From Nitrospinota bacterium (GTDB lineage: Bacteria; UBA8248), in assembly GCA_011523725.1 (NCBI GenBank), contig WTGD01000230.1:1-12978 (forward strand): a stretch of DNA of 12,978 nt, given 5' to 3'. Under the pieces are notes generated by a model. That model made no database searches. It saw nothing but the letters and a program-made list of their open reading frames with translations, and was not told the DNA's origin. Below are positions 6,680-12,978 of this stretch, piece after piece. The translations under genes were made by a program, and so were the position numbers. Every line of letters starts with the position of its first letter. Position 1 is the first letter of the stretch.

Positions 6680-8152
6680 ATGAACGAACTGCTTCAACTC
6701 GGCATCACGGAAATTCTCGAAAGCCTGCGAGCAAGGGAATTCAGCGCGGAGGAGCTGACCAGAGCCTATCTCGAGCGCATCGGCGAGACCGAAGCGAGAG
6801 TGCACGCCTATTTGAGCGTTCTCGAAGACGAGGCCATCGGCGCCGCCCGCGCCGCCGATCGGAAAATCGGCGCCGGAGACGATGATTCTCCCCTTCTCGG
6901 AGTCCCTGTGGCCGTAAAAGACCTTCTTTGCATGAGGGGTACCAAGACCACTTGCGCTTCCCGATTTCTGGAAAATTTCAAAGCCCCGTATGACGCCACC
7001 GCCGTGGCCCGGCTCAAGGACGCAGGCGCGGTCATACTCGGCAAACTGAACATGGACGAATTCGCCATGGGCTCATCGTGCGAGCAAAGCGCGTTCGGCC
7101 CGACCCACAACCCATGGAACCTGAAAACCATCCCGGGAGGCAGCAGCGGCGGGTCCGCCGCCGCCGTCGCGGCGCGGTCCTGCGTCGTCTCCCTGGGTTC
7201 GGATACCGGGGGCTCCATACGTCAGCCGGCTGCATGCTGCGGCGTCGTGGGCATGAAGCCCACTTACGGACGCATTTCACGCTATGGACTCATCGCCTTC
7301 GCCAGTTCTCTCGACCAAATCGGCCCTTTTGCGAAAAATATCCGGGACGCGGCCATCTTGCTGGGCGCCGTCAGTGGTCACGACCCCCGTGATTCCACTT
7401 CGGCCGATGAGCCGGTCCCCGATTACACGAAAAATCTCGAAGCCGGCGTCCGGGGTCTGAAGATCGGTATTCCCGAAGAATACTTTATCGAGGGGATGGA
7501 CCCCGAGGTTGAGGCGGCGATTCAAAAGGCGATTGCCGTCTTCGAAGAGCAAGGGGCGGAAACTCTCGAAATTTCTCTCCCGCATACCGAATACGCCCTG
7601 CCTGTCTATTACATCCTCGCCCCCGCGGAGGCGAGCAGCAACCTGGCGCGCTACGACGGGGTCCGCTTCGGCGTGCGCCAAGAAGGGGAATCCGCGTATG
7701 GCTCCCTGTTCGGCATGTACGCGGCCAGTCGGGAAAACGGCTTTGGCGACGAGGTAAAGCGCCGAATCATGCTGGGCACCTATGCGCTGTCTTCGGGATA
7801 TTACGACGCTTTTTATACGAAAGCGCAAAGGGTCCGCACACTGATTTGCCGGGATTTCATGACCGCGTTCGAGGAGGTCGACGTCGTGCTGTCGGCCACG
7901 GCGCCGACGCCCGCTTTCGAGATTGGCGAGCGTCTCGCTGATCCTATCAGCATGTATCTCTCCGATATTTTGACCATACCCTGTAATCTGGCCGGTCTTC
8001 CCGGCATCAGCCAGCCCTGCGGATTCACTTCAAGAGGGCTGCCGATCGGGCTTCAATTGGTAGGAAAACCATTTGCCGAAAAAACGATTCTTCAGGCAGC
8101 GGCGGCATTCGAAAGAGCGACGACGCATCATGAAGCGCTCCCGCCACTGTGA
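6680..8152 (+). CDS. gatA: Asp-tRNA(Asn)/Glu-tRNA(Gln) amidotransferase subunit A
   Basis: A 490-residue amidase-signature enzyme that releases ammonia from glutamine (or asparagine) for conversion of Glu-tRNA(Gln) and Asp-tRNA(Asn) to the amidated forms in the GatCAB complex. The Lys-cisSer-Ser triad is intact: Lys80 in GVPVAVKDLL, Ser155 in PGGSSGGSAAAV and Ser179 in GSDTGGSIRQPA, one residue offset from the numbering known for Staphylococcus aureus GatA. The C-terminal signature GLPGISQPCGFTSRGLPIGLQLVG is also present. Length is normal. GAGGAG lies 5 bases before the ATG. gatB follows 24 bases later. No gatC lies upstream: the 95 bases before the start hold no frame for a ~95-residue GatC. 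Confidence 0.97.
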   Translation: MNELLQLGITEILESLRAREFSAEELTRAYLERIGETEARVHAYLSVLEDEAIGAARAADRKIGAGDDDSPLLGVPVAVKDLLCMRGTKTTCASRFLENFKAPYDATAVARLKDAGAVILGKLNMDEFAMGSSCEQSAFGPTHNPWNLKTIPGGSSGGSAAAVAARSCVVSLGSDTGGSIRQPAACCGVVGMKPTYGRISRYGLIAFASSLDQIGPFAKNIRDAAILLGAVSGHDPRDSTSADEPVPDYTKNLEAGVRGLKIGIPEEYFIEGMDPEVEAAIQKAIAVFEEQGAETLEISLPHTEYALPVYYILAPAEASSNLARYDGVRFGVRQEGESAYGSLFGMYAASRENGFGDEVKRRIMLGTYALSSGYYDAFYTKAQRVRTLICRDFMTAFEEVDVVLSATAPTPAFEIGERLADPISMYLSDILTIPCNLAGLPGISQPCGFTSRGLPIGLQLVGKPFAEKTILQAAAAFERATTHHEALPPL

Positions 8153-8166
8153 CCCGCATTCTGATT

Positions 8167-8170
8167 GAGG
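8167..8170 (+). promoter_or_regulatory. ribosome-binding site fixing the gatB start
   Basis: GAGG here sits 6 bases before the second of two adjacent ATG codons (8177). It is too close to the first ATG (8174) and to the upstream TTG (8165) to serve either, so it decides in favour of 8177. Confidence 0.6.
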
Positions 8171-8176
8171 GGGATG

Positions 8177-9625
8177 ATGGCGTACGAAACGGTTATCGGC
8201 CTTGAAGTACATGCCCAGCTGAACACGAAAAGCAAGATATTTTGCGCCTCGAGCGCCGCATTCGGAGGAGGCCCGAACGAACACACTTGCACGGTGGACC
8301 TGGGGCTGCCCGGCGTACTGCCGGTTTTGAACCGGCAGGTCATCGAATACACCCTGAGGCTCGGGCTGGCCGTCGGGGCGGAGATTGCGCCGGTCTGCCG
8401 GTTCGCCCGAAAGCATTATTTCTACCCGGACCTCCCCAAGGGATATCAGATCTCTCAATACGAAGAACCCATTTGCTCGGGGGGAAGCGTTCATTTCGTC
8501 ACTAGGGAAGGGCGGGACGTGAACGTCAACCTCACGAGAATCCACATGGAAGAAGACGCTGGCAAGCTGATTCATGGCGATGAACTCGGAGACCCGAACC
8601 ATTCGTATTCGGACTTGAACCGCGCCGGCGTGCCGCTGCTCGAAATCGTCTCGGAACCCGAACTGAGAAACCCCGAGGACGCCGAATCCTATATGAGGAA
8701 ACTCAGGACCCTGGTGCGCTACCTGGGTATATCTGACGGCAACATGCAGGAAGGCAGCCTGCGGTGCGACGCCAACATTTCGCTGAGGCCGGAAGACTCG
8801 GAGAAATTCGGCGAGAAGGTGGAAATCAAGAACATGAATTCGTTCCGGAACTTGAGGCGGGCGCTCGAGTTCGAAGAAAAACGCCAGCGCGAAATCCTGG
8901 ATGCCGGCGGCGTCATTCATCAGGAGACCAGGCTCTGGGATGAGTCCGCCGGCGTAACGCGGGGGATGCGATCGAAGGAATACGCGCACGATTACCGCTA
9001 TTTCCCGGACCCCGATTTGGTGCCGCTCACCGTGGATGCGGAATGGCTCGATGAAGTCCGCGCGCAAATGCCGGAGCTGCCCGATGCGAAAAGCAAGCGC
9101 TTTCAGGACGACTACGGCCTCCCCCGGTACGATGCGGAGGTTCTCACTTCGGAAAAGGAACTGGCCGCTTATTTCGACAGGGTCGTCGCGGCGACCGGAA
9201 AAGAGCAGGCCAAGGCGGCGAGCAACTGGGTGATGGGCGACGTGTTGCGCCTGTTGAACGAGAAGAAGATCGCCATCGAGGAATGCCCCGTATCCCCCGA
9301 GCGGCTGGCCGAAATGCTCTCGCTCATAGACGACGGCACCATCAGCGGAAAAATCGCAAAGACGGTGTTCGACCAGGTGGCGGAGAGCGGAAAAAGCCCC
9401 GAGGCCATCGTGGAAGAGAAGGGGCTTCGGCAAATCACCGACACGAGCGCCATCGAGAGCGTCGTGGAAGATGTGATTGCGTCGAACCCCGAAGAAGTCG
9501 AAGCCTACCGGGGCGGGAAGACCAAGCTCATGGGTTTCTTCGTCGGCCAGGTGATGAAGGCGACAGGAGGCAAAGCCAACCCCAAAGCCTTACAGGAGAT
9601 ACTGGGAGAAAAACTGGGGGGCTGA
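8177..9625 (+). CDS. gatB: Asp-tRNA(Asn)/Glu-tRNA(Gln) amidotransferase subunit B
   Basis: A 482-residue subunit that binds the mischarged tRNA, activates its side-chain carboxylate with ATP and accepts ammonia channelled from GatA. Start at 8177 gives MAYETVIGLEVHAQLNTKSKIFC, the standard GatB opening, and fits the ribosome site; a TTG 12 bases upstream is in frame but unlikely. Family hallmarks in order are YPDLPKGYQISQYEEPI, RIHMEEDAGKLIH, DLNRAGVPLLEIVSEPE, RCDANISLRP and VEIKNMNSFRNLRRALEFE, followed by the helical and YqeY-like tail domain ending GKTKLMGFFVGQVMKATGG and PKALQEILGEKL. Length and motifs are ordinary. It is the last gene before a hairpin terminator. Confidence 0.97.
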   Translation: MAYETVIGLEVHAQLNTKSKIFCASSAAFGGGPNEHTCTVDLGLPGVLPVLNRQVIEYTLRLGLAVGAEIAPVCRFARKHYFYPDLPKGYQISQYEEPICSGGSVHFVTREGRDVNVNLTRIHMEEDAGKLIHGDELGDPNHSYSDLNRAGVPLLEIVSEPELRNPEDAESYMRKLRTLVRYLGISDGNMQEGSLRCDANISLRPEDSEKFGEKVEIKNMNSFRNLRRALEFEEKRQREILDAGGVIHQETRLWDESAGVTRGMRSKEYAHDYRYFPDPDLVPLTVDAEWLDEVRAQMPELPDAKSKRFQDDYGLPRYDAEVLTSEKELAAYFDRVVAATGKEQAKAASNWVMGDVLRLLNEKKIAIEECPVSPERLAEMLSLIDDGTISGKIAKTVFDQVAESGKSPEAIVEEKGLRQITDTSAIESVVEDVIASNPEEVEAYRGGKTKLMGFFVGQVMKATGGKANPKALQEILGEKLGG

Positions 9626-9628
9626 CCA

Positions 9629-9674
9629 GGGGTCTCGGACAGGCACGGGGGCCTGTTCCTACGGACCCCCTTTT
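9629..9674 (+). terminator. nested hairpin terminator after gatB
   Basis: Outer arms GGGGTC (9629-9634) and GACCCC (9664-9669) enclose inner arms ACAGGC (9639-9644) and GCCTGT (9651-9656) with a 6-base loop; CTTTTC follows. It begins 3 bases after the gatB stop and lies in the gap before the convergent amidohydrolase gene. There is no T-run in the minus direction, so it should act mainly on gatB transcripts. The GC-rich inner palindrome could also be a copy of a dispersed palindromic repeat; only one copy is in this window. Confidence 0.65.
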
Positions 9675-9728
9675 CGCTCGACTACATTCGCCAAATCAAG
9701 AAAATGTGACTTTCCCAACAACCCCGCC

Positions 9729-10613
9729 TCAAGAGGTTTCCCGCTCACGGAACCCGTAGAGCGCGCAGGGATTCTCCACCAGTATTTTCCTGCGCATTCG
9801 CTCCTCGGGCGCGAATTCCGCGAGAAGGTCCATCAAATCACCGTCATTGGGAATCGTGGGCTTCACGTTCGTGTGCGGCCAATCCGTACCCCACACCACC
9901 CGATCGGGTGCGGCGTCGATCAGGGCGCGCGCCACGGCAATGGCCTCGCGGTAAGGGGCGCCGCTCCTGGAGATGCGATCGGCGCCGCTCAGTTTCACCC
10001 ACACGTCGCCTCTTTCGAGTAGACGCAGCAGCATCCGGAAATCAGGGTGCGCCAGCGGCATGTCCGCGGGGAAAAGACCCATATGATCGAAAACCACGCC
10101 GACTGGCAGCTTCCGTATCTTCTCTTCGTATTCGGGCAACTGCCCGGCATGGATGTGAAACTGCATGTGCCAGCCGAAATCCCTGATTCTGGCGGCCAGC
10201 TCCTCCATACGCTCGATCCCGCTTCTGCCCCCCGAAGCCGAATTGATACGGGTCCCCCGGATGCCGAGCCGGTTCAGCTCGTCGAGCCGCTCCTCGGAGG
10301 CGTCCGCATCCACCACGCCCACGCCTACATAGCCCGGCCCCAGGACGCGGATCGCCTCGATCACCCTCGCGTTGTCCGCGCCGTAGGGGCTCGCCTGCAC
10401 CACGACGCCCCGCGCGAGACCCAGGGCGTCGGCCATCTTCCGGTAATCGCTCTCCAGTACCTGAGGGGGCGTGTAGCGCCTTGGCTCCGCATAGGGATAG
10501 TCTGTCTCGGGTCCGAAAATATGAAAATGACAATCCGCCGCCCCCGCGGGGACCTTGAATTTCGGCGGTTTCGTATCCGGGTCGGGCCCGGGGATGGTGG
10601 GCTGGGTTATCAA
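9729..10613 (-). CDS. amidohydrolase family 2 protein (pyrone-dicarboxylate-lactonase-like)
   Basis: A 294-residue TIM-barrel hydrolase of the amidohydrolase-2 type. After a short N-terminal segment comes KVPAGAADCHFHIFGPETDYPYAE with the HxH motif, then MQFHIHAG, VVFDHMG and WGTDWPHTN, the pattern of 2-pyrone-4,6-dicarboxylate lactonase (LigI) and relatives that cleave lactones from aromatic breakdown. Real substrate is unknown. I start it at TTG 10613, which has GAGGA 5 bases upstream and gives a normal family length; an in-frame GTG at 10688 would add 25 low-quality residues and overlap the preceding gene by 37 bases. It follows the cytochrome gene by about 38 bases on the same strand, so the two are probably one transcript. 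It converges with gatB. Confidence 0.85.
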   Translation of the reverse strand: MITQPTIPGPDPDTKPPKFKVPAGAADCHFHIFGPETDYPYAEPRRYTPPQVLESDYRKMADALGLARGVVVQASPYGADNARVIEAIRVLGPGYVGVGVVDADASEERLDELNRLGIRGTRINSASGGRSGIERMEELAARIRDFGWHMQFHIHAGQLPEYEEKIRKLPVGVVFDHMGLFPADMPLAHPDFRMLLRLLERGDVWVKLSGADRISRSGAPYREAIAVARALIDAAPDRVVWGTDWPHTNVKPTIPNDGDLMDLLAEFAPEERMRRKILVENPCALYGFRERETS

Positions 10614-10618
10614 GCGCG

Positions 10619-10623
10619 TCCTC
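10619..10623 (-). promoter_or_regulatory. ribosome-binding site supporting a TTG start
   Basis: GAGGA on the minus strand lies 5 bases before TTG at 10613. No comparable element precedes the GTG at 10688, so this site decides the start of the amidohydrolase gene. Confidence 0.5.
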
Positions 10624-10651
10624 GAATCTGTTGATGGAAGAGAGCTTGGGT

Positions 10652-11122
10652 CTATTTTCTTTTCTTCTTCCGGTACGGCTTGTGGCACTGCGTACAGCTA
10701 TCGGACAAGGCGCTGAACGTCTTGAGAACGGCGCTTTTGTCCTTCGCCTGAGCCGCCTTGGCGACGTCTCTCGCGATTTGCGCCGAATCCCTGGCGATTT
10801 TCGAGTAATCGTCGAACCGGCTCCAGACTTCCGCCTTGATCCGCGTCTTGCCGAAAGCGCTGCCCTTGGGGCTCAGATAAGGAATCGCCGCCGAGAGCAG
10901 CGCGATTTCCTCCGCCGCCGCCGCGACGCGCTCGTAGTTCGCCTTCTTCGTATAGACCTTGACGCGGCGCATCGCGCGGCTGATGCTCTTCATCGTCCGC
11001 ACGCGCACCCTTTGAACGCCGCGCAACGTCTGCTCGTCCTGGCCTGCGGAGAAAGAGGGGAGAAAAACTACCGCCGCCAGCACCACGAAAGCCGGTGCGC
11101 ACACCCGTTTCCAGGTTCCCAT
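10652..11122 (-). CDS. exported cytochrome c'-like protein (class II c-type cytochrome)
   Basis: A 156-residue exported protein with a single haem-binding CTQCH near the C-terminus (Cys143, Cys146, His147), followed only by a basic tail PYRKKKRK. Before it is a run of long helices (QRVRVRTMKSISRAMRRV, NYERVAAAAEEIALLSAAIPYLSPKGSAFGKTRIKAEVWSRFDDY, KTFSALSDSCTQCH) matching the four-helix bundle of cytochrome c', including the PKGS...TRIKAEVW segment typical of that family. The signal peptide has a hydrophobic core and a SFSA-GQ cleavage site near residue 26. ATG 11122 is chosen over GTG 11128 because AGGAG (11128-11132) is 5 bases before it. Role is likely periplasmic electron transfer or gas-ligand binding; a strong promoter lies just upstream. 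Confidence 0.85.
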   Translation of the reverse strand: MGTWKRVCAPAFVVLAAVVFLPSFSAGQDEQTLRGVQRVRVRTMKSISRAMRRVKVYTKKANYERVAAAAEEIALLSAAIPYLSPKGSAFGKTRIKAEVWSRFDDYSKIARDSAQIARDVAKAAQAKDKSAVLKTFSALSDSCTQCHKPYRKKKRK

Positions 11123-11148
11123 ATCCACTCCTCATTGATGATCCGGAT

Positions 11149-11185
11149 GCCTCTTCCCAAGAACGCCCCCATATTAGGAAGAGGC
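11149..11185. promoter_or_regulatory. 9-bp inverted repeat straddling the promoter -10, possible operator
   Basis: GCCTCTTCC (11149-11157) and GGAAGAGGC (11177-11185) are perfect inverse copies with centres 28 bases apart. One arm fills the promoter spacer right beside the -10; the other lies at the start of the transcript. This is where a repressor dimer would bind; as RNA it could only half-form because the start site lies between the arms. Confidence 0.5.
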
Positions 11186-11199
11186 CCCCGAGGTGTCAA
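11171..11199 (-). promoter_or_regulatory. sigma70-type promoter of the cytochrome-amidohydrolase pair
   Basis: On the minus strand TTGACA (11199-11194) is followed after exactly 17 bases by TAATAT (11176-11171). The -35 is a perfect consensus match and the -10 matches 4 of 6. Predicted transcription start is near 11164, giving a leader of about 40 bases before the cytochrome ATG. It is the clearest promoter in the window. Confidence 0.6.
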
Positions 11200-11252
11200 T
11201 CTGCGGGATCGATTCGACTTAACCTCATATAATTCAACGAGATATCTTTTCT

Positions 11253-11310
11253 GAAATTTATCGAAAAACCCCGTGAATTTATCGGTATTTATCGGAATTT
11301 ACGGGTCGGA
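11253..11310 (-). repeat. dispersed AT-rich repeat, inverted copy of the one near 947
   Basis: Read on the minus strand, 11281-11253 repeats 947-974 with one difference, five T instead of four after CACGGGG. Beyond it the motif AATTTATCG occurs three times across 11254-11298. The rest of the 11200-11378 gap holds an imperfect hairpin (GGGG...CCCC around 11310-11330) and a GC-rich palindromic stretch near 11352-11370, with no gene visible. Confidence 0.65.
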
Positions 11311-11378
11311 GGGGCGCATATACGCACCCCTGCAGGCGTGGATTTTCGGGAGACGGCGGGCCGCCCGTCATCCCCCCG

Positions 11379-12473
11379 TCACGCGTCGCCGCCTTCACCC
11401 TCCGAGTCGGCGTAGAGCCGGAAGTAGGCCAGGGCGGCGTAGGCCTTGGCTTCCACGGCGTCGCCCTCGATGGACAGCTTGAAGTGGTTGATTCCCTTGT
11501 ACAGGATGGACATGCCCTTCTCCTCGAAAAGCCGCTCGATTCCCGGGAAGGCGCGGAGGCCGTCTCCCTTCTCCGGCAGGCACCATTTCATCTGCTCGAG
11601 GTAGTCCACGACGGGACGCCAGGCGTTGCGCCCCGACGTCAGCCAGTAGTCGAGGTTCGAGGGTTTTCTCGGCCTGTACATCTCGAGACCCAGACGCGGC
11701 GCCACGCCGTTTGCGGAGACGTCGAGCGCCAGCCGGAAGACGGGCGTCATATCGCGCATCTCCTCCAGCGTGTCCATCACTTTCTGGATGGAGCCGTCCC
11801 ATTTCAGCCGTTTCAGGAATGCGGGCACGTTGCGCAATTTCACCCCGTCCACGATCAGGCGGATGAGGCGCGGCCCGCGCTCGGGCGCGGCGCCGATCTG
11901 GTCCACCACGCCGGTGCGGGGCAGGGCGGCGAAGGCCCGCTCCACGGCGAGGCGCTCCTCCTCGTTCTCCTCCCACCCCACGGCGCTCGCTATGGTGGCG
12001 GCCAGGCGGCGGGGCGTTCTTGAGCCCGCGGCGTCTTCATCCAGTTCGGATTGAGGCTTGAGCGCCAGGAACACGCCCGGGGCCGGTCGCCGGCTCCGGG
12101 GAACCTCCGCAATGTCGTATCCGAGCATCGACGCCCTGAACCAGCCGACGAGAGACGATTCGGAAGGGGAGGGCGTCCCGTTCATCAGGGCGTAGACGCG
12201 GCCGAGGGCCGCCTCCGCGGAGTCGGGCTTTGCGGCCTCGCCGAGGTGGACGTAATACTCCATGGACGGACGCCCGGGCGCGACCGAGACGAAATAATCG
12301 GCGGCGGGCGCGGGGTCTCCCAGCCGGAACTCGAAGGCCGCGTAATTCAGGGTCAGCCAGCCGGGAAGCTCCCCGACGCGCTCCACCAGGCGGTCCCACC
12401 ACGGGCCATCGAGCAGGGCCGGTGGAACAAAGCGGCGCAACCTTGGAAAGACGTCCCCGAAATTCTCAGACAT
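11379..12473 (-). CDS. unrecognised 364-residue protein beside the peptide precursor
   Basis: I do not recognise a family with certainty. The start is set at ATG 12473, the second of two adjacent ATGs, because AGGA lies 7 bases upstream; the frame is open 36 codons further but those are Arg/Cys/Pro-rich and non-protein-like. There is no signal peptide or membrane helix. Visible features are an aromatic N-terminus (PWWDRLVERVG, LTLNYAAFEFRLGD), RLIRLIVDGVKLRNVPAFLKRLKWDGS (about 204-228), the beta-strand pair VFRLALDVSANGVAPRLGLEMY (about 245-266), a WRPVVDYLEQMKWC helix, and a C-terminal GINHFKLSIEGDAVEAKAYAAL (about 327-348). From memory this C-terminal pattern recalls uncharacterised proteins near lanthipeptide or proteusin clusters, but I cannot verify it. 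It follows the precursor gene by about 197 bases on the same strand, so a role in maturation of that peptide is conceivable, not shown. Confidence 0.75.
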   Translation of the reverse strand: MSENFGDVFPRLRRFVPPALLDGPWWDRLVERVGELPGWLTLNYAAFEFRLGDPAPAADYFVSVAPGRPSMEYYVHLGEAAKPDSAEAALGRVYALMNGTPSPSESSLVGWFRASMLGYDIAEVPRSRRPAPGVFLALKPQSELDEDAAGSRTPRRLAATIASAVGWEENEEERLAVERAFAALPRTGVVDQIGAAPERGPRLIRLIVDGVKLRNVPAFLKRLKWDGSIQKVMDTLEEMRDMTPVFRLALDVSANGVAPRLGLEMYRPRKPSNLDYWLTSGRNAWRPVVDYLEQMKWCLPEKGDGLRAFPGIERLFEEKGMSILYKGINHFKLSIEGDAVEAKAYAALAYFRLYADSEGEGGDA

Positions 12474-12607
12474 CATCGAATCCTGTTTTCGAGCGGGACG
12501 CATACATTGGGGGCAAAACGGCGATGAGCAAACGCGGCTCCCCGGCCTTCGTTCTGCGACGCGGGCCGCAACGCCGTTCAAACCCGCAAAGCGGCATCCC
12601 GAACCTA

Positions 12608-12624
12608 CCCCTTCCGGGGTTTTT
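12608..12624 (+). terminator. weak plus-strand hairpin with T-run in the precursor downstream gap
   Basis: CCCC-TTCC-GGGG (12608-12619) followed by TTTTT looks like a minimal terminator, but only read on the plus strand, where no gene precedes it. Its CGGGGTTTTTC resembles the core of the dispersed repeats near 955 and 11265. The remaining 12477-12670 gap holds only short hairpins, e.g. TGATA/TATCA (12659-12673) overlapping the precursor stop and CCGC-AAA-GCGG (12584-12594). Confidence 0.25.
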
Positions 12625-12670
12625 CAACGAACCGGCCGAACGGACTGTTGCTCTCTTTTGATATATCGTA

Positions 12671-12958
12671 TCAGGAGTTCTGGTTCAAGCTGTTCCAGGC
12701 GTTGGCGAATTGTTGCCAGGTCTGCGAACCGGCCACGACGGCGCTCAGGTCCGCCTCGCTCAACTCGGCCGGCGGCAACACCAGGTTGATGCTCATGATG
12801 TTGTCTTCGTGCACGCCGATCTTGAACCCCTCGGGAATGGCGACCCCCAATTCCTGCTCAATGGCGGCCTTGGGGTCGGCCAGCAATTCGGCGCGGAATG
12901 CCTCGTTCTCGCTTGCTTTTCTGATAATCTCTTCACGTATTTCCTCTACGGTTTTCAC
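12671..12958 (-). CDS. NHLP-leader (proteusin-type) RiPP precursor peptide
   Basis: A 95-residue precursor of a ribosomally made, post-translationally modified peptide. Residues 1-77 resemble the alpha subunit of nitrile hydratase, the hallmark of NHLP leaders: EEIIRKASENEAFRAELLADPKAAIEQELGVAIPEGF in the first half, VHEDN in the middle, then LVLPPAELSEADLSAV and a VVAG processing site at 74-77. The predicted core is 18 residues, SQTWQQFANAWNSLNQNS. It lacks Cys, so lanthionine or thiazole chemistry is excluded; it is rich in Asn, Gln and Ser. The start is GTG at 12958; an open frame continues to the window edge, so a start a little further upstream cannot be ruled out, but this one matches the usual leader opening. 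Maturation enzymes and exporter must lie outside, or include the unknown protein downstream. Confidence 0.85.
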   Translation of the reverse strand: MKTVEEIREEIIRKASENEAFRAELLADPKAAIEQELGVAIPEGFKIGVHEDNIMSINLVLPPAELSEADLSAVVAGSQTWQQFANAWNSLNQNS

Positions 12959-12978
12959 TGCTTCGAGTTCTCCAGATG

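Noticed and set aside
8030..9433. Long minus-strand open frame (467 codons) opposite gatB
   Set aside because: Antisense to a fully canonical GatB; the translation shows no motif and spans the gatA-gatB junction.
947..11281. Composite transposon bounded by the inverted AT-rich repeats
   Set aside because: The enclosed genes are housekeeping or metabolic, no transposase or integrase is present, and the repeats are short and inside longer related arrays rather than clean termini.
12474..12581. Upstream extension of the unknown protein to ATG 12581
   Set aside because: The extra 36 residues are Arg/Cys/Pro-rich with no ribosome site, whereas AGGA is ideally placed for 12473; the CxxC in the extension is probably chance.

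Overview
The window is GC-rich bacterial chromosome, tightly packed and apparently free of phage or transposon genes. The gene mix is typical of an uncultured soil, marine or sponge-associated lineage of the Deltaproteobacteria / Tectomicrobia / Rokubacteria kind: an F420-type luciferase-like oxidoreductase, EamA transporters, an archaeal-style diadenylate cyclase, a pyrone-dicarboxylate-hydrolase-like amidohydrolase and a nitrile-hydratase-leader (NHLP, proteusin-type) peptide precursor. That placement is inference; there is no rRNA or other strong phylogenetic marker here.

Layout. (1) Positions 1-561, minus strand: N-terminal 187 codons of a luciferase-like flavin oxidoreductase that runs off the left edge. 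(2) 562-1243: a 682-base gene-free stretch carrying four copies of a GC-rich ~20-base motif (two in each orientation) around an AT-rich, internally repeated block. (3) 1244-2995, minus: two paralogous EamA/DMT transporter genes in tandem. (4) 3273-9625, plus: a compact same-strand run of degP/degQ protease, DacZ-like c-di-AMP synthase, an unlisted-size 35-residue membrane peptide gene, a class I methyltransferase, gatA and gatB, closed by a nested hairpin terminator. The first two genes are 2 bases apart. (5) 9729-11122, minus: a cytochrome c'-like protein followed by an amidohydrolase, driven by a strong-looking sigma70 promoter whose -10 side is embraced by a 9-bp inverted repeat. (6) 11123-11378: leader/promoter plus a second copy, inverted, of the AT-rich repeat seen near 950. 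(7) 11379-12958, minus: an NHLP-leader RiPP precursor with an unusual cysteine-free 18-residue core, then an unrecognised 364-residue protein that may belong to the same pathway.

Working together: the degP-dac-gatAB run links envelope protein quality control, c-di-AMP signalling and indirect Asn-/Gln-tRNA synthesis (transamidation), all housekeeping or stress functions. The right edge is the entrance to what is probably a ribosomal-peptide natural product locus whose remaining genes, if any, lie beyond position 12978. The most novel items are the peptide core and its partner protein, the DAC protein with a changed RHR motif, the 35-residue membrane peptide, and the dispersed intergenic repeat families.
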